This document shows positions 45,556 to 55,863 of a stretch of 64,000 nt of DNA, piece after piece. Location: assembly GCF_020523795.1 (NCBI RefSeq), contig NZ_JAJALI010000006.1:124001-188000 (forward strand), in the 5' to 3' direction. This DNA is from Ancylobacter sp. Lp-2. GTDB taxonomy: Bacteria; Pseudomonadota; Alphaproteobacteria; Rhizobiales; Xanthobacteraceae. Within the stretch, counting starts at the first letter, position 1. Every line of letters begins with the position of its first letter. The notes under the pieces were generated by a model. It did not search any database, had not been told where the DNA came from, and saw nothing but the letters and a program-made list of their open reading frames with translations. Made by a program: the position numbers and the translations under genes.

Positions 45556-46782
45556 ATGTCGCTTCCCGTAACTCCCGCCGATATCGCCGCAGCCCGCCAT
45601 GTGCTGACCGGCGCGGTGCTGCGCACGCCCACGCTGCCGGCGCCGCGCCTGTCGGCGATTACGGGCGCGCATGTCTTTGTCAAATATGAGAATCTTCAGG
45701 TCACCGCGAGCTTCAAGGAGCGCGGCGCGCTGGTGAAGCTCGCCAGCCTCAGCGCCGAGGAGCGCGCGCATGGCGTGGTCGCCATGTCGGCCGGTAACCA
45801 TGCGCAGGCGGTCGCCTATCACGCCGCCCGGCTCGGCATCCGCGCCACCATCGTCATGCCGAAGTTCACGCCGATCGTGAAGGTCGCCGCCACCGAGGCG
45901 CATGGCGCCCGCGTGGTGCTGCATGGCGAGACGGTGGCCGATGCCAGCGAGGAGGCCGACCGCCTCGCCCGCGCCGAGAACCTCGTCTGGGTCCATCCCT
46001 ATGACGACCGCCACGTCATCGCCGGCCAGGGCTCCATCGCCGCCGAGATGCTGGAGGACGCACCGGATCTCGATGTCCTGCTGGTGCCGATCGGCGGCGG
46101 CGGGCTGATCTCCGGCATGGCGGTGGCCGCCCGCCATATCCGCCCCGACATCGAGCTGATCGGCGTCGAGACCACGCTCTACCCGTCGATGTGGAACGCG
46201 CTGCACCAGCAGAGCCTGCCTTGCGAGGGCACCACGCTCGCCGAGGGCATCGCGGTGAAGAATGTCGGCGCGCTCACCCGCGAGATCGTCTCGGCACTGG
46301 TGTCGGATGTGGTGCTGGTGGACGAGCCGACCTTCGAGCGGGCGGTGAACCTGTTCCTCACCCAGCAGAAGACGCTGGCGGAGGGCGCCGGCGCCGGCGG
46401 CCTCGCGGCGCTGCTGGCCGAGCCGGACCGCTATCGCGGCCGCAATGTCGGCCTCGTGGTCTCCGGCGGCAACATCGATCCGCGCACCGTCGCCTCGATC
46501 ATGCTGCGCGAGTTGGAGCGCGAGGAGCGCATCGTCTCCTTCCGCTTCTCCATGCTCGACCGGCCGGGCGAGCTCGGCATCATCTCGACGCTGCTCGGCA
46601 AGCTCGGCGCCAACATCCTGGAAGTGGAGCACAAGCGCCATTTCCTCGATGTGCACGCCAAGGGCGCGCGGCTCGACGTGACGGTCGAGACCCGTGACCG
46701 CGCCCATGCCGACAATGTACACCGGGCGCTGCTCGCCGACGGCATGGATGTGGTGCGCATCGACTGGCAGTCCGGCAACTAG
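45556..46782 (+). CDS. ilvA: Threonine ammonia-lyase (threonine dehydratase), ACT-domain form
   Basis: A 408-residue PLP enzyme that deaminates threonine to 2-oxobutanoate. The PLP lysine is Lys54 in SFKERGAL, SAGNHAQAVAY binds substrate, and the Gly-rich loop PIGGGGLISG binds the cofactor phosphate. A single C-terminal ACT-like domain (about 330-405, FSMLDRPGELGIISTLLGK) makes it the short, catabolic-to-intermediate type (often called TdcB or IlvA short form) rather than the 500-residue biosynthetic enzyme. It is 8 bases after the LivH-like gene, suggesting shared use in branched-chain or threonine metabolism. Confidence 0.93.
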   Translation: MSLPVTPADIAAARHVLTGAVLRTPTLPAPRLSAITGAHVFVKYENLQVTASFKERGALVKLASLSAEERAHGVVAMSAGNHAQAVAYHAARLGIRATIVMPKFTPIVKVAATEAHGARVVLHGETVADASEEADRLARAENLVWVHPYDDRHVIAGQGSIAAEMLEDAPDLDVLLVPIGGGGLISGMAVAARHIRPDIELIGVETTLYPSMWNALHQQSLPCEGTTLAEGIAVKNVGALTREIVSALVSDVVLVDEPTFERAVNLFLTQQKTLAEGAGAGGLAALLAEPDRYRGRNVGLVVSGGNIDPRTVASIMLRELEREERIVSFRFSMLDRPGELGIISTLLGKLGANILEVEHKRHFLDVHAKGARLDVTVETRDRAHADNVHRALLADGMDVVRIDWQSGN

Positions 46783-46873
46783 GACCGGCCAGCCGGCGCA
46801 GGCCACCCGGGCAGGCTCTTGCCTGACCGGCACCCGAAGGCCATTTGTGAAGGGACCGTCCCTGGAGACCTCC

Positions 46874-47395
46874 ATGTCCGATCCCTTCGCATTTGGCGGC
46901 CCCGCCGAATCCAGGCCCTACGCCTATGATCCCGTCGCCGAGCCGGAATATTTCCGCGGCGTGCTGTGGCGACGCTTCTTCGCCTTCGTGATCGACGCGC
47001 TGATCATCTGCGTACCGGTCGGCTTGGCGGCGCTTGTGATCTTCGTCTCCGGCTTCGTGACCTTCGGGCTCGGCTGGCTGCTGTTCGGTCTTCTCAGCCC
47101 CGCCTTTGCCATCTGGGCGCTGGTCTATAGCGGACTGACACTGGGCGGCCGCGAATCGGCCACCATCGGCATGCGGGTGATGGAGATCGAGATGCGGCTT
47201 TGGTACGGCGCACCGATGTATTCGCTGCTCGCCGTGCTCAGCGTGGTGCTGTTCTGGGTGTCGTTCAGCGTGCTGACGCCGCTGGTGGTGATCATCGCCC
47301 TGTTCAACAGCCGCAAGCGTTTGCTGCACGATCTGCTGCTCGGCACCGTGGTCACCAACACCGAGACCCGAGCGAGCGCGCTGCGCCGGCGCTGA
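46874..47395 (+). CDS. RDD family membrane protein
   Basis: A 173-residue membrane protein with an RDD-type domain: the Arg/Asp-containing first helix RRFFAFVIDALIICVPVG (about 31-50), a second helix near 55-80, a TIGMRVMEIEMR loop and a third helix near 120-140 ending in RKRLLHDLLLGTVV. The start at 46874 has GGAG before it. RDD proteins are poorly understood; some act in ion or salt tolerance. No close partner is next to it. Confidence 0.88.
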   Translation: MSDPFAFGGPAESRPYAYDPVAEPEYFRGVLWRRFFAFVIDALIICVPVGLAALVIFVSGFVTFGLGWLLFGLLSPAFAIWALVYSGLTLGGRESATIGMRVMEIEMRLWYGAPMYSLLAVLSVVLFWVSFSVLTPLVVIIALFNSRKRLLHDLLLGTVVTNTETRASALRRR

Positions 47396-47478
47396 CACAT
47401 TCACGCGATACGCATTTCTGCCTTTGACGCCGCGACCGGCTCGCGCGATCCTCTCAGCAGTCGAACATCGAAACGGCC

Positions 47479-48237
47479 GTGACGGAACACTCTCGCGATA
47501 CGCCGCAATTCTATCTGACGGCTCCCTCTCCTTGCCCCTATCTGCCGGGTCGCGAGGAGCGCAAGGTGTTTACCCATTTGGTCGGCGAGCGGGCGACCCA
47601 GCTCAACGACGTGCTGACGCATGGCGGCTTCCGGCGCAGCCAGTCCATCGCCTATCGCCCGGCCTGCGAGCATTGCCGGGCCTGCGTATCGGTGCGCATC
47701 GTCGTCAACGATTTCCAGCCGTCGCGCCGCTTCCGCCGGGTGGCGAAGCACAATGACGACCTCGTCGGCGACATGCGGGCGGCGGTGCCTACCGCCGAGC
47801 AATATTCGCTGTTCCGCGCCTATCTCGACAGCCGCCATGGCGATGGCGGCATGGCCGACATGACCGTGCTCGACTACGCCATGATGGTCGAGGATAGCCA
47901 TGTGCGGACCCGGCTGGTGGAGTATCGCCGGCGCGGCCCGGATACCGCCATCCATGGGCGCGGACAGGGCGCGCTCTATGCGGTGGCGCTGACCGACGTC
48001 CTCGCCGACGGCTTGTCGATGGTCTACTCGTTCTACGAGCCGGACGAGGCCGCGCGCTCGATCGGCACCTACGTCATCCTCGACCACGTCGCCAAGGCCA
48101 AGGCGATGGGCCTGCCCTATGTCTATCTCGGCTACTGGGTCGATGGCTCCACCAAGATGGGCTACAAGAGCCATTTCCTGCCGCAGGAGCGCCTGACCGC
48201 GCATGGCTGGGAGCGCGTCGCCGCCGCCGCCGAATAG
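47479..48237 (+). CDS. bpt: Aspartate/glutamate leucyltransferase (Bpt, arginyl-tRNA-protein transferase-like)
   Basis: A 252-residue N-degron enzyme that transfers leucine from tRNA to proteins starting with Asp or Glu, marking them for ClpS/ClpAP. Landmarks are [33 protein letters not shown] with the conserved cysteines near residue 68, and [20 protein letters not shown] near the end. The start is a GTG at 47479. The length matches the bacterial family. Confidence 0.93.
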   Translation: MTEHSRDTPQFYLTAPSPCPYLPGREERKVFTHLVGERATQLNDVLTHGGFRRSQSIAYRPACEHCRACVSVRIVVNDFQPSRRFRRVAKHNDDLVGDMRAAVPTAEQYSLFRAYLDSRHGDGGMADMTVLDYAMMVEDSHVRTRLVEYRRRGPDTAIHGRGQGALYAVALTDVLADGLSMVYSFYEPDEAARSIGTYVILDHVAKAKAMGLPYVYLGYWVDGSTKMGYKSHFLPQERLTAHGWERVAAAAE

Positions 48238-48319
48238 GTGTGGTTTCCGGCTTTTTCGTTAGCCAACGAAACGAAAAAACGGCAGGGCAACTCCCAACGA
48301 GGCAAGGCCTCACGCGCCG

Positions 48320-50551
48320 TCAGAACCGGTTATTCCGCGGAAATCCCTTAGGCGGCAAACGACCGGCGCTGGCACGCTCCCCGCGCCATTCCGTCAGGTC
48401 CGCCACCGTCCAGGTACGGCCCGACGTGTCCACCCAGGTCAGGCCGTCGGCAAGGGTGAACACCTTCAGGTCGGACATCTGCCCGTCCTTGTAGCGCTGC
48501 AGCCGCACGCCGCGCCCGCGCGCCATCTCCGGTATCTGCGACAGCGGGAACACCAGCAGCTTGCGGTTCTCGCCGATCACCGCGACGCTGTCACCGGCGG
48601 CGACCACCAACCGGGCCGCGTCCTGCCCGTCGACGGTCAGCACTTGCTTGCCCTTGCGGGTATTGGCGACGCATTCGTCCTCGGCGACGACGAAGCCCCT
48701 CCCCTCCTTCGCCACCACCAGCAGCTTGCGCCCGCCCTGATAGGGCTGAACGTCGACCACATCGGCCTCCTGCTCGAGGTCGATCGACAGGCGCAGCGGC
48801 TCGCCATGGCCGCGCCCGCCCGGCAGCTTGGAGGCGTCGAGCGTGTAGAAGCGGCCATTGGTGGCGAAGACCAGGAGCTTCGAGGTGGTCTCGGCGAAGA
48901 AACTCAGCTTGAGGGAATCGTCGCCCTTGAAGGCGAGCGAGGAAAGGTCCGCGACATGCCCCTTCAGCGCGCGGATCCAGCCCTTCTGCGACACGACGAC
49001 GGTGATCGGCTCGCGCTCCACCAGCGCCTCGCTCACCGCGTCGGCGTCATGGGCGGCCGCCTCGCCGAAGCCGGTGCGGCGCCGGCCGAGTTCGGTCTCC
49101 GGCCCGAACAGCTTGCGGGTCTCGCTGATCTGCCAGGCCACCGTCTTCCACTGGCGCTCCTCGGAACCGAGCAGCTTCTCGATGCCGTCCTTCTCCTTGG
49201 ACAGCGCGTCATGCTCCTTGCGGATCTCGAATTCCTCGAGCCGGCGCAAGGACCGCAGGCGCATGTTGAGGATGGCCTCGGCCTGCACCTCGGTGAGCTC
49301 GAAGCGCGCCATCAAAGCCGGCTTCGGCTCATCCTCCTCGCGGATGATGCGGATCACCTCGTCGAGGTTGAGATAGGCGATCAAATAGCCGCCGAGCACC
49401 TCCAGCCGGTGCTCGATCTCGGCAAGCCGATGACGCGAACGGCGCAGCAGCACGTCCCGGCGATGGTCCAGCCATTCGCGCAGCACCTCGGCGAGGCTGA
49501 CAACCTTCGGCACCAGCCCGCCGACCAGCACGTTCATGTTGAGCGGGAAGCGCGTTTCCAGCTCGGTGAGCTTGAACAGGCTCTCCATCATCAGCTCGGC
49601 ATCGACATTGCGCGCCCGCGGCTCCAGCACGAGGCGTACATCCTCGGCGGATTCGTCGCGCACATCGGCGAGCAGCGGCAGCTTCTTCTCGTTGAGAAGG
49701 TCGGCGATCTTCTCGACCAGCCGCGACTTGGCGACGCCGTAGGGGATCTCGGTGACGACGACGACATAGGTGCCGCGCCCGGTCTCCTCCTTGTGCCAGC
49801 GCGCGCGCAGGCGGAAGCCGCCGCGGCCGGTGGCATAGGCATCCGCCATCGAGGCGGGGGATTCGATCACCACGCCGCCAGTCGGGAAGTCCGGCCCCTT
49901 CACATAGGCCAGCAGGTCGTCCGTCGTCGCCTGCGGGTGCTCGATCAGGTGCAGGCAGGCGTCGAACAGCTCGGCGGCATTGTGCGGCGGGATCGAGGTC
50001 GCCATGCCCACCGCGATGCCGGTCGAGCCGTTGGCGAGCAGGTTGGGAAAACCGCCCGGCAGCACCACCGGCTCTTCCGCCGTGCCGTCATAATTGGGAC
50101 GGAAGGCGACGGCGTCCTCATCGATACCGTCGAGGATCAGTCGCGCCACCTCGGTCAGTCGCGCCTCGGTGTAGCGCTCGGCCGCGGCGTTATCGCCGTC
50201 GATATTGCCGAAATTGCCCTGGCCGTCGACCAGCGGATAGCGCTGGGCGAAATCCTGCGCCAGACGGACCATGGCGTCGTAGATCGCCATGTTGCCGTGC
50301 GGATGGAAGGAGCCCATCACGTCGCCGACGATCTTCGCGCTCTTGCGGAAGCCGCCGCCGGGATCGAGGCGCAAGAGCCGCATGCCATAGAGGATGCGGC
50401 GATGCACCGGCTTCAGCCCGTCGCGCGCGTCCGGCAGCGCCCGGTGCATGATGGTCGACAGCGCATAGGCGAGATAGCGCTCCTCGAGCGCGGCCTTCAG
50501 GCCGACAGGCTCGATGATGCCGTCGTCAGTCGGAATCGGTCCCTCTCCCAT
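48320..50551 (-). CDS. parC: DNA topoisomerase IV subunit A
   Basis: A 743-residue type IIA topoisomerase subunit that separates linked daughter chromosomes with ParE. The catalytic tyrosine is Tyr127 in [10 protein letters not shown], and the helix carrying quinolone contacts reads [10 protein letters not shown]. The C-terminal part has the beta-pinwheel repeats. Length agrees with ParC (shorter than GyrA). It is the far end of the rpoZ-to-parC core block, preceded by a 99-base gap from recO. Confidence 0.97.
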   Translation of the reverse strand: MGEGPIPTDDGIIEPVGLKAALEERYLAYALSTIMHRALPDARDGLKPVHRRILYGMRLLRLDPGGGFRKSAKIVGDVMGSFHPHGNMAIYDAMVRLAQDFAQRYPLVDGQGNFGNIDGDNAAAERYTEARLTEVARLILDGIDEDAVAFRPNYDGTAEEPVVLPGGFPNLLANGSTGIAVGMATSIPPHNAAELFDACLHLIEHPQATTDDLLAYVKGPDFPTGGVVIESPASMADAYATGRGGFRLRARWHKEETGRGTYVVVVTEIPYGVAKSRLVEKIADLLNEKKLPLLADVRDESAEDVRLVLEPRARNVDAELMMESLFKLTELETRFPLNMNVLVGGLVPKVVSLAEVLREWLDHRRDVLLRRSRHRLAEIEHRLEVLGGYLIAYLNLDEVIRIIREEDEPKPALMARFELTEVQAEAILNMRLRSLRRLEEFEIRKEHDALSKEKDGIEKLLGSEERQWKTVAWQISETRKLFGPETELGRRRTGFGEAAAHDADAVSEALVEREPITVVVSQKGWIRALKGHVADLSSLAFKGDDSLKLSFFAETTSKLLVFATNGRFYTLDASKLPGGRGHGEPLRLSIDLEQEADVVDVQPYQGGRKLLVVAKEGRGFVVAEDECVANTRKGKQVLTVDGQDAARLVVAAGDSVAVIGENRKLLVFPLSQIPEMARGRGVRLQRYKDGQMSDLKVFTLADGLTWVDTSGRTWTVADLTEWRGERASAGRLPPKGFPRNNRF

Positions 50552-50650
50552 GATCCCTCGCTAGCGCGAATAGGCGACAAGAACAAGACGCGAACACGCC
50601 GGGTGTGACGCTATCCAAAGTCTTGTGGCGTCAAAGAAACAATGTCCCGC

Positions 50651-51397
50651 CTACAGCTCCCACCGCCGGGCCGGCACCTCGCGCAGCACCGCCTGGAGGA
50701 AGGCCGCCCGCGCGTCCGGCATCGGCGCCCCGCGTGGCTCGAACACCCGGCGGGCGAGGAAATGACCGGTCAGCTCGAAGGCGGCGCGCAGATCGTCCCC
50801 GATCGGTGCCTCCGCCACCTCGCCGACGAGGAAGAAAGGCAGCGGGAACAGCTGGGCCCGCCATGGCTCGCCGGCATCGCGGCTCACCGCCCGGCCGGAT
50901 TTCGGCGAGACATAGAGCAAATCGTTGCGCCCGCCGGTCGCCGCGCAGCTGTCGAGCTCGAGCCCGAAGCCGAGTTCGGCCAGCATGGCGAGCTCGAAGC
51001 GCGCCAGCAGCATGCCGGCCAGCGCCGGCTCGTCGAGATGCTCGATCACCGTCTCCAGCGTCGCATAGAGCCCGGGATGCGGGTCGCGCTCCGGCAGTTG
51101 CCGGACCAGGCTGCCGAGGTGACTGATCGCGAAGGCCGAATGCGCCCGCTGCATCAGCCGCTCGGCGCGCGCCTGCGTGACTTCCAAGGTGAAGGCGCCG
51201 AGCTGCTCGTCGAGCCGCGCCCGCCAGGCGACGTGCACGCTGTTGCCCGGCTGCAGCGACGGCGCCTGCCGGCGCGATCCGCCGCCGCGCACCAGCCCGA
51301 GATGGCGTCCGTGCGAGGCGGTGAGCAGCTCGACGATGGCATTCGCCTCGCCATGACGGCGAAGCCCCAGGATGATGCCGTCGTCGGTCCATTCCAT
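50651..51397 (-). CDS. recO: DNA repair protein RecO
   Basis: A 248-residue recombination mediator that helps RecA load on SSB-coated DNA with RecR. The N-terminus [20 protein letters not shown] is the OB-fold start typical of the family, and [23 protein letters not shown] is also characteristic. The gene follows era in the conserved lepB-rnc-era-recO order, 30 bases after era. Confidence 0.95.
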   Translation of the reverse strand: MEWTDDGIILGLRRHGEANAIVELLTASHGRHLGLVRGGGSRRQAPSLQPGNSVHVAWRARLDEQLGAFTLEVTQARAERLMQRAHSAFAISHLGSLVRQLPERDPHPGLYATLETVIEHLDEPALAGMLLARFELAMLAELGFGLELDSCAATGGRNDLLYVSPKSGRAVSRDAGEPWRAQLFPLPFFLVGEVAEAPIGDDLRAAFELTGHFLARRVFEPRGAPMPDARAAFLQAVLREVPARRWEL

Positions 51398-51427
51398 CGC
51401 GGTGCCCTGCCCCGCTTCCGCGCCGGG

Positions 51428-52381
51428 CTAGTCGGCGTCGGGGAACTCGAGCCCCATCTCGCGATAACGCTCGGGATCATCGGCCCAGTTCTCGCGCACC
51501 TTCACGAACAGGAAGAGATGCACGGGCTGCTCGACGATCTCGGCCAGCTCCTTGCGTGCCGCCATGGAGATCGCCTTGATGGTCTCGCCGCCCTTGCCGA
51601 GCACGATCTTCCGCTGGCTCTCGCGCTCGACGAAGATGGTCTGCTCGATGCGCACCGAGCCGTCCTTGCGCTCCTGCCAGCTGTCGGTCTCGACCGTCGA
51701 GCGGTAGGGCAGCTCCTCGTGCAGGCGATGGAACAGCTTCTCGCGGGTGATCTCGGCGGCCAGCATGCGCATCGGCGCGTCGGAGATCTGGTCCTCCGGA
51801 TAGAGCCACGGCCCCTCCGGCAGCACCTCGACCAGCCACTGGCGCAATTGCACAAGCCCGTCGCCCTCAAGCGCCGAAATCATGAATACGCGGTCGATGG
51901 TTATGTGCTCGGCCACCTTGGCGGCGAGTTCGAGCAGGCTGTCGCGCTTCACCAGGTCGATCTTGTTCAGGATGACCGCGCGGGGGCGCTTCACCTGCGC
52001 AAGACCGCGCATGATCGCCTCGACCTCCTCGGTGATGCCCACGCGGGCGTCGATGAGCAGCGCCACCGCATCCGCATCGCCCGCCCCGCCCCAGGCGGAG
52101 CGCACCATGGCCTTCTCCAGCCGGCGCTTGGGCGCGAAGATGCCGGGCGTGTCGACCAGCACGATCTGCGTCGTCCCTTCCAACGCGATGCCGCGCACCA
52201 GCGCGCGCGTCGTCTGCACCTTGTGCGAGACGATCGACACCTTGGTGCCGACCAGCGCATTGGTCAGCGTCGACTTGCCGGCATTCGGCGCGCCGATCAG
52301 GGCAACGAAGCCGCAGCGTGTGGCGGCATCGGGTCCGGCGGCTTCAGGCGTGGCGCCGGGACCGGCGTCTGTGTCGTTCAT
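51428..52381 (-). CDS. era: GTPase Era
   Basis: A 317-residue GTPase that matures the 30S ribosomal subunit. G1 is GAPNAGKST near residue 25, G3 is DTPG near 73, and G4 is NKID near 135; a KH RNA-binding domain fills the C-terminus (VLGKGGETIKAISMAARKEL). The ATG at 52381 overlaps the rnc stop (ATGA). The N-terminal 20 residues before the GTPase domain are Ala/Gly/Asp-rich, longer than in E. coli. Confidence 0.97.
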   Translation of the reverse strand: MNDTDAGPGATPEAAGPDAATRCGFVALIGAPNAGKSTLTNALVGTKVSIVSHKVQTTRALVRGIALEGTTQIVLVDTPGIFAPKRRLEKAMVRSAWGGAGDADAVALLIDARVGITEEVEAIMRGLAQVKRPRAVILNKIDLVKRDSLLELAAKVAEHITIDRVFMISALEGDGLVQLRQWLVEVLPEGPWLYPEDQISDAPMRMLAAEITREKLFHRLHEELPYRSTVETDSWQERKDGSVRIEQTIFVERESQRKIVLGKGGETIKAISMAARKELAEIVEQPVHLFLFVKVRENWADDPERYREMGLEFPDAD

Positions 52382-53097
52382 CAATTTACCCGTTCGAGAA
52401 AGGCGGCGGCCGCGGCCTTCTGGGCGCTCTGCTTGGAGGAGCCGACGCCCTCCATCGGCTCCCATCCGGGCACTTCGACCGCAATGCGGAACTGTGGATT
52501 ATGATCCGGTCCCTCGCGCTCCACCAGCCGATAGTTCGGCGGCGGCAGGCCGCGTGCCTGCGCCCATTCCTGCAAGGCCGTCTTGGGATCGCGGCCGGCA
52601 CTGCCGTGCCGCTGCAGCCGGGGCCGCCAGAAACGCTCCACCAGCTTTTCCGCCGCCGGGAAGCCCGCATCGAGATAGACCGCCGCCAGCACCGCCTCGG
52701 TGATATCCGCAAGGATGGCCTGCCGGTGGCGCCCGCCGGTGCGCTCCTCTCCGGCGCCGAGCCGGACGAAGGGAGCGATCCCCATCTCCTGCGCCACCTC
52801 GGCACAGGCCTCCTCGCAGACGAGATCGGAAAGCCGTCGTGACAGCTCGCCTTCCTCGGCATCGGGATAGGAGCGGTAAAGCATGTCGGAGACCACGAGC
52901 CCGAGCACGTGGTCTCCGAGGAACTCCAGCCGCTGATAGGATTTCACCCGCGCCCGGCTACCCTGCACCCCGGTCACCGCGCTGATATGGGTCAGCGCCA
53001 GCGCGAGATGTCCGATATCGGCGAAGACATGACCGAGCGACTGCTCCAGCGCGCCGAGACCGTCGCGGGCGCCGCCCTCTTTGGAAGCGCGGCTCAT
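52381..53097 (-). CDS. rnc: Ribonuclease III
   Basis: A 238-residue double-strand RNA endonuclease for rRNA processing. The signature RLEFLGDHVLGLVVSDMLY is at about residues 55-73, and acidic ligands recur in ADITEAVLAAVYLD near 125. A C-terminal dsRNA-binding domain has GVGSSKQSAQKAAAAAFL. The start at 53097 overlaps the lepB stop; an upstream in-frame ATG lies inside lepB. The gene overlaps era and lepB at either end, so the three are coupled. Confidence 0.97.
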   Translation of the reverse strand: MSRASKEGGARDGLGALEQSLGHVFADIGHLALALTHISAVTGVQGSRARVKSYQRLEFLGDHVLGLVVSDMLYRSYPDAEEGELSRRLSDLVCEEACAEVAQEMGIAPFVRLGAGEERTGGRHRQAILADITEAVLAAVYLDAGFPAAEKLVERFWRPRLQRHGSAGRDPKTALQEWAQARGLPPPNYRLVEREGPDHNPQFRIAVEVPGWEPMEGVGSSKQSAQKAAAAAFLERVN

Positions 53098-53849
53098 CGC
53101 ACGAAGGAGAAGATGCGGTCCCAGCGTACGGTCCAGGGCCACTTCCACACCTGCCAGGCTGCCTCGCCCTCCTTCACCGAGAAGAAGATCATCTGCGCGC
53201 GGCCGATCAGGTTCTCATAGGGCACGTAGCCGACCTGGCTGAGCACCCGCGAATCGGTAGAATTGTCGCGGTTGTCGCCCATCATGAAATAATGACCGGG
53301 CGGCACCTGGTAGACGGGCGTGTTGTCGTAGAAGCCGTTATCGACGAGATCGAGCGTCTGATAGCTGACGCCGTTGGGCAGCGTCTCGCGCCACACCTTC
53401 ACGCGCTGCACGCGGCCGCCGCCCTCGTCGTCCATCCAGTAACCGGCATCCTCGCGCTTCACCGGCTCGCCGTTGATGTGCAGCACGCCACCGATCATCT
53501 GGATCTGGTCGCCCGGCAGGCCGATGACGCGCTTGATGTAATCGGTGCTCTCGTCGCGCGGCAGCTTGAACACCACCACGTCGCCGCGGTTCGGCGTCGA
53601 GCCGAGGATGCGCCCGTCGAACAGCGGCGGCGAGAGCGGCAGCGAGAAGCGGCTATAGCCGTAGCTGAACTTCGACACGAAGAGGTAGTCGCCGACCAGC
53701 AGCGTCTCCTTCATCGAGCCGGATGGAATGTTGAATGGCTGGAACAGGAAGGTGCGGATGATGAGGGCGATCAGAAAGGCCTGGAGTATGACCTTGGCCG
53801 TTTCGCCCAGGCCGCCTTCCTTCTTCTTCGGTTCGGTCGTTGCGCTCAT
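53094..53849 (-). CDS. lepB: Signal peptidase I
   Basis: A 251-residue inner-membrane protease that removes Sec and Tat signal peptides. One anchor helix lies at about 19-36. The catalytic serine is Ser45 in NIPSGSMKETL and the general base is Lys106 in DYIKRVIGLPGD; GDNRDNSTDSR near 205 is box E. The start at 53849 gives the MSATTEPKKKEGG cytoplasmic tail. Confidence 0.97.
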   Translation of the reverse strand: MSATTEPKKKEGGLGETAKVILQAFLIALIIRTFLFQPFNIPSGSMKETLLVGDYLFVSKFSYGYSRFSLPLSPPLFDGRILGSTPNRGDVVVFKLPRDESTDYIKRVIGLPGDQIQMIGGVLHINGEPVKREDAGYWMDDEGGGRVQRVKVWRETLPNGVSYQTLDLVDNGFYDNTPVYQVPPGHYFMMGDNRDNSTDSRVLSQVGYVPYENLIGRAQMIFFSVKEGEAAWQVWKWPWTVRWDRIFSFVR

Positions 53850-53971
53850 GTGCTTTCCGCTAGGCCGCGCTTCGGCTGGCGCCGGCACGGCACCCCTGTA
53901 TCGAGGCCATCGGGCTCCTATAGCCGCTCGCCACGCCTGCGGCAACGCGCGCTCTTCACGATCGCCGGAGC

Positions 53972-54391
53972 TTACGCTCCGGGACTTGGCGACCCGCTCG
54001 GCACCGCGCTGATGATCACGAAGGCCTGGGCGATCGGTCCGTCATCGGTGATGGTGAGGTCGATGCGCGCCTCGTAGCCCGCCGGCGTCATCGCCTCGAG
54101 CCGCGCCTTGGCGCCGCCGGTCAGCAGCAGGGTGGGACGGCCGGACGCCAGGTTCACCACCCCCATGTCGCGCCAGAACACGCCCTGCGACAGCCCGGTG
54201 CCGAGCGCCTTGGAGCACGCCTCCTTGGCGGCGAAGCGCTTGGCGTAGCTCTCGGCCCGGCGCACCCGCCGGTCCGACTTCGCCCGCTCGACCGGGGTGA
54301 ACACCCGCTCGACGAAGCGCTCGCCATGGCGCTCCAGCACCTCGGCGATGCGGCGGGCGTCGGTGATGTCGGAGCCGATACCCAGGATCAT
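53972..54391 (-). CDS. acpS: Holo-[acyl-carrier-protein] synthase
   Basis: A 139-residue phosphopantetheinyl transferase that activates acyl carrier protein. The Mg-binding Asp is Asp8 in [10 protein letters not shown] and the second ligand is Glu in [12 protein letters not shown] near residue 57. The Thr/Ser/Pro/Gly tail after ISAVP is short and probably disordered. The gene starts 7 bases after the pdxJ stop. Confidence 0.96.
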   Translation of the reverse strand: MILGIGSDITDARRIAEVLERHGERFVERVFTPVERAKSDRRVRRAESYAKRFAAKEACSKALGTGLSQGVFWRDMGVVNLASGRPTLLLTGGAKARLEAMTPAGYEARIDLTITDDGPIAQAFVIISAVPSGSPSPGA

Positions 54392-54398
54392 GTCGCCC

Positions 54399-55190
54399 TC
54401 ACGCTGCCTTGCCGGCGCGCAGCTGAGCCCGGCCGCGCGCCATGGCGGCGCGCATGCGGCGGATTGCCGTCTCCAGCCCCTCGAAGATCGCTTCGCCGAT
54501 CAGGAAATGGCCGATGTTGAGCTCGCGCACATGGCCATTGGCGGCGACAATCTCGGCGGTCTCGTAGTCGAGCCCGTGGCCGGCATGCACTTCGAGCCCG
54601 AGCGTGGTCGCCTGCTCAGCCGCGCGGATGAGCCGCTCCAGCTCGGCGGCGGCCTCCTCGCGGTGGCCGGCGACGCGATGGTCGCACCAGGCGCCGGTAT
54701 GCAGCTCGATCACGGCGGCGCCGATATCGGCGGCGCGCACGATCTGGTCGGCGTCCGGGGCGATGAACAGCGACACCCGGATTCCGGCAGCCGCCAGCCG
54801 CTCCACGCGGTGCGCGAGGTCGATGCCGCCGGCAATGACGTCGAGGCCGCCCTCGGTGGTGCGCTCCTCGCGCCGCTCCGGCACCAGGCAGCAGGCATGC
54901 GGCCGCAGTTCGGTGGCGATGGCGACCATCTCGTGCGTCGCCGCCATCTCGAAATTGAGCGGGATGGTCAGCGACTCGCGCAGGCGGCGCATGTCGTCGT
55001 CGCGGATATGGCGACGGTCCTCGCGCAGATGCGCGGTGATGCCGTCGGCCCCGGCGGCGGCGGCGAGCGCCGCGGCCCGCAACGGATCGGGCAGCGCTCC
55101 GCCGCGCGCATTGCGCACCGTCGCGACGTGGTCGATGTTCACGCCCAGCCGGATCGGCGGCACCAGGACGGGAGCGGCGGGGCTGCTCAT
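54399..55190 (-). CDS. pdxJ: Pyridoxine 5'-phosphate synthase
   Basis: A 263-residue TIM-barrel enzyme that makes pyridoxine 5'-phosphate from deoxyxylulose 5-phosphate and the PdxA product. [16 protein letters not shown] is the classic start, and HLREDRRHI and ELHTG follow. It overlaps the pyrE stop by four bases. The PdxA-type gene in the window (10804) is in a catabolic cluster and may not be its partner; another pdxA is expected elsewhere. Confidence 0.97.
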   Translation of the reverse strand: MSSPAAPVLVPPIRLGVNIDHVATVRNARGGALPDPLRAAALAAAAGADGITAHLREDRRHIRDDDMRRLRESLTIPLNFEMAATHEMVAIATELRPHACCLVPERREERTTEGGLDVIAGGIDLAHRVERLAAAGIRVSLFIAPDADQIVRAADIGAAVIELHTGAWCDHRVAGHREEAAAELERLIRAAEQATTLGLEVHAGHGLDYETAEIVAANGHVRELNIGHFLIGEAIFEGLETAIRRMRAAMARGRAQLRAGKAA

Positions 55191-55780
55191 GCCTTCGCTC
55201 CCTGGATGCCGCGGCTACCCGGCTTCACCGCCGGCAAGGCGGCGAGCTCGGGCGGCAGCTTGTCCGGCTCGTAATTGGGAATGTCGAGGCTGACCAGCGT
55301 CACCAGCGGCACGCCGAGATCGGCCTTGCCGCCGGAGCGATCGATCAGGCAGGCGGCACCGACGATCTTGCCCGGGTGATGCGCGATGGAGGCAAGGCAT
55401 TCGCGCGACGACAGGCCGGTGGTGACGATGTCCTCCACCATCAGCACCCGTGCGCCCTCGGGAATGGAGAAGCCACGCCGCAGCACGAACTGGCCGTCCT
55501 CGCGCTCGACGAACACCGCCTTGGCGCCGAGATGGCGGGCGGTCTCATAGCCGGGGATGATGCCGCCCATGGCGGGCGAGACGACATAGTCGATCGGGCC
55601 GAAGGCCGCCTGCGCCTTCTGCGCCAGCGCCCGGCAGAGAAGCTCGGTGCGGGCGGGATCCATGAAGATGAACATCTTCTGCAGGAACACCGAACTGCGC
55701 AGCCCGGAGGAGAGGATGAAATGTCCCTCGAGCAGGGCGCCGGCGGCGCGGAACTCGGCGAGGACCTCGTCTTGGGTCAT
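55187..55780 (-). CDS. pyrE: Orotate phosphoribosyltransferase
   Basis: A 197-residue enzyme that makes OMP from orotate and [20 protein letters not shown] is the flexible N-terminal part, FVEREDG precedes the catalytic loop, and the PRPP motif is [11 protein letters not shown]. The start at 55780 ([11 protein letters not shown]) fits the family; an in-frame ATG at 55825 would add 15 residues. No strong ribosome site is visible for either. Confidence 0.95.
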   Translation of the reverse strand: MTQDEVLAEFRAAGALLEGHFILSSGLRSSVFLQKMFIFMDPARTELLCRALAQKAQAAFGPIDYVVSPAMGGIIPGYETARHLGAKAVFVEREDGQFVLRRGFSIPEGARVLMVEDIVTTGLSSRECLASIAHHPGKIVGAACLIDRSGGKADLGVPLVTLVSLDIPNYEPDKLPPELAALPAVKPGSRGIQGAKA

Positions 55781-55863
55781 GGCGGCAAACCGATCGAATG
55801 ATTGAACCGGCGGGTGATAGCCCATCCGCCGGTCCACGTCACGTCGCCGCATCGCGCCCCGCC

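Noticed and set aside
48254-48271. Possible terminator between bpt and parC (TTTCGTT-AGCC-AACGAAA)
   Set aside because: The stem is only seven bases and neither strand has a T-run right after it.
48644-50608. 654-codon frame on the plus strand
   Set aside because: Antisense to parC, whose identity is certain.
50642-52504. 620-codon frame on the plus strand
   Set aside because: Antisense to recO and era, both with intact motifs.
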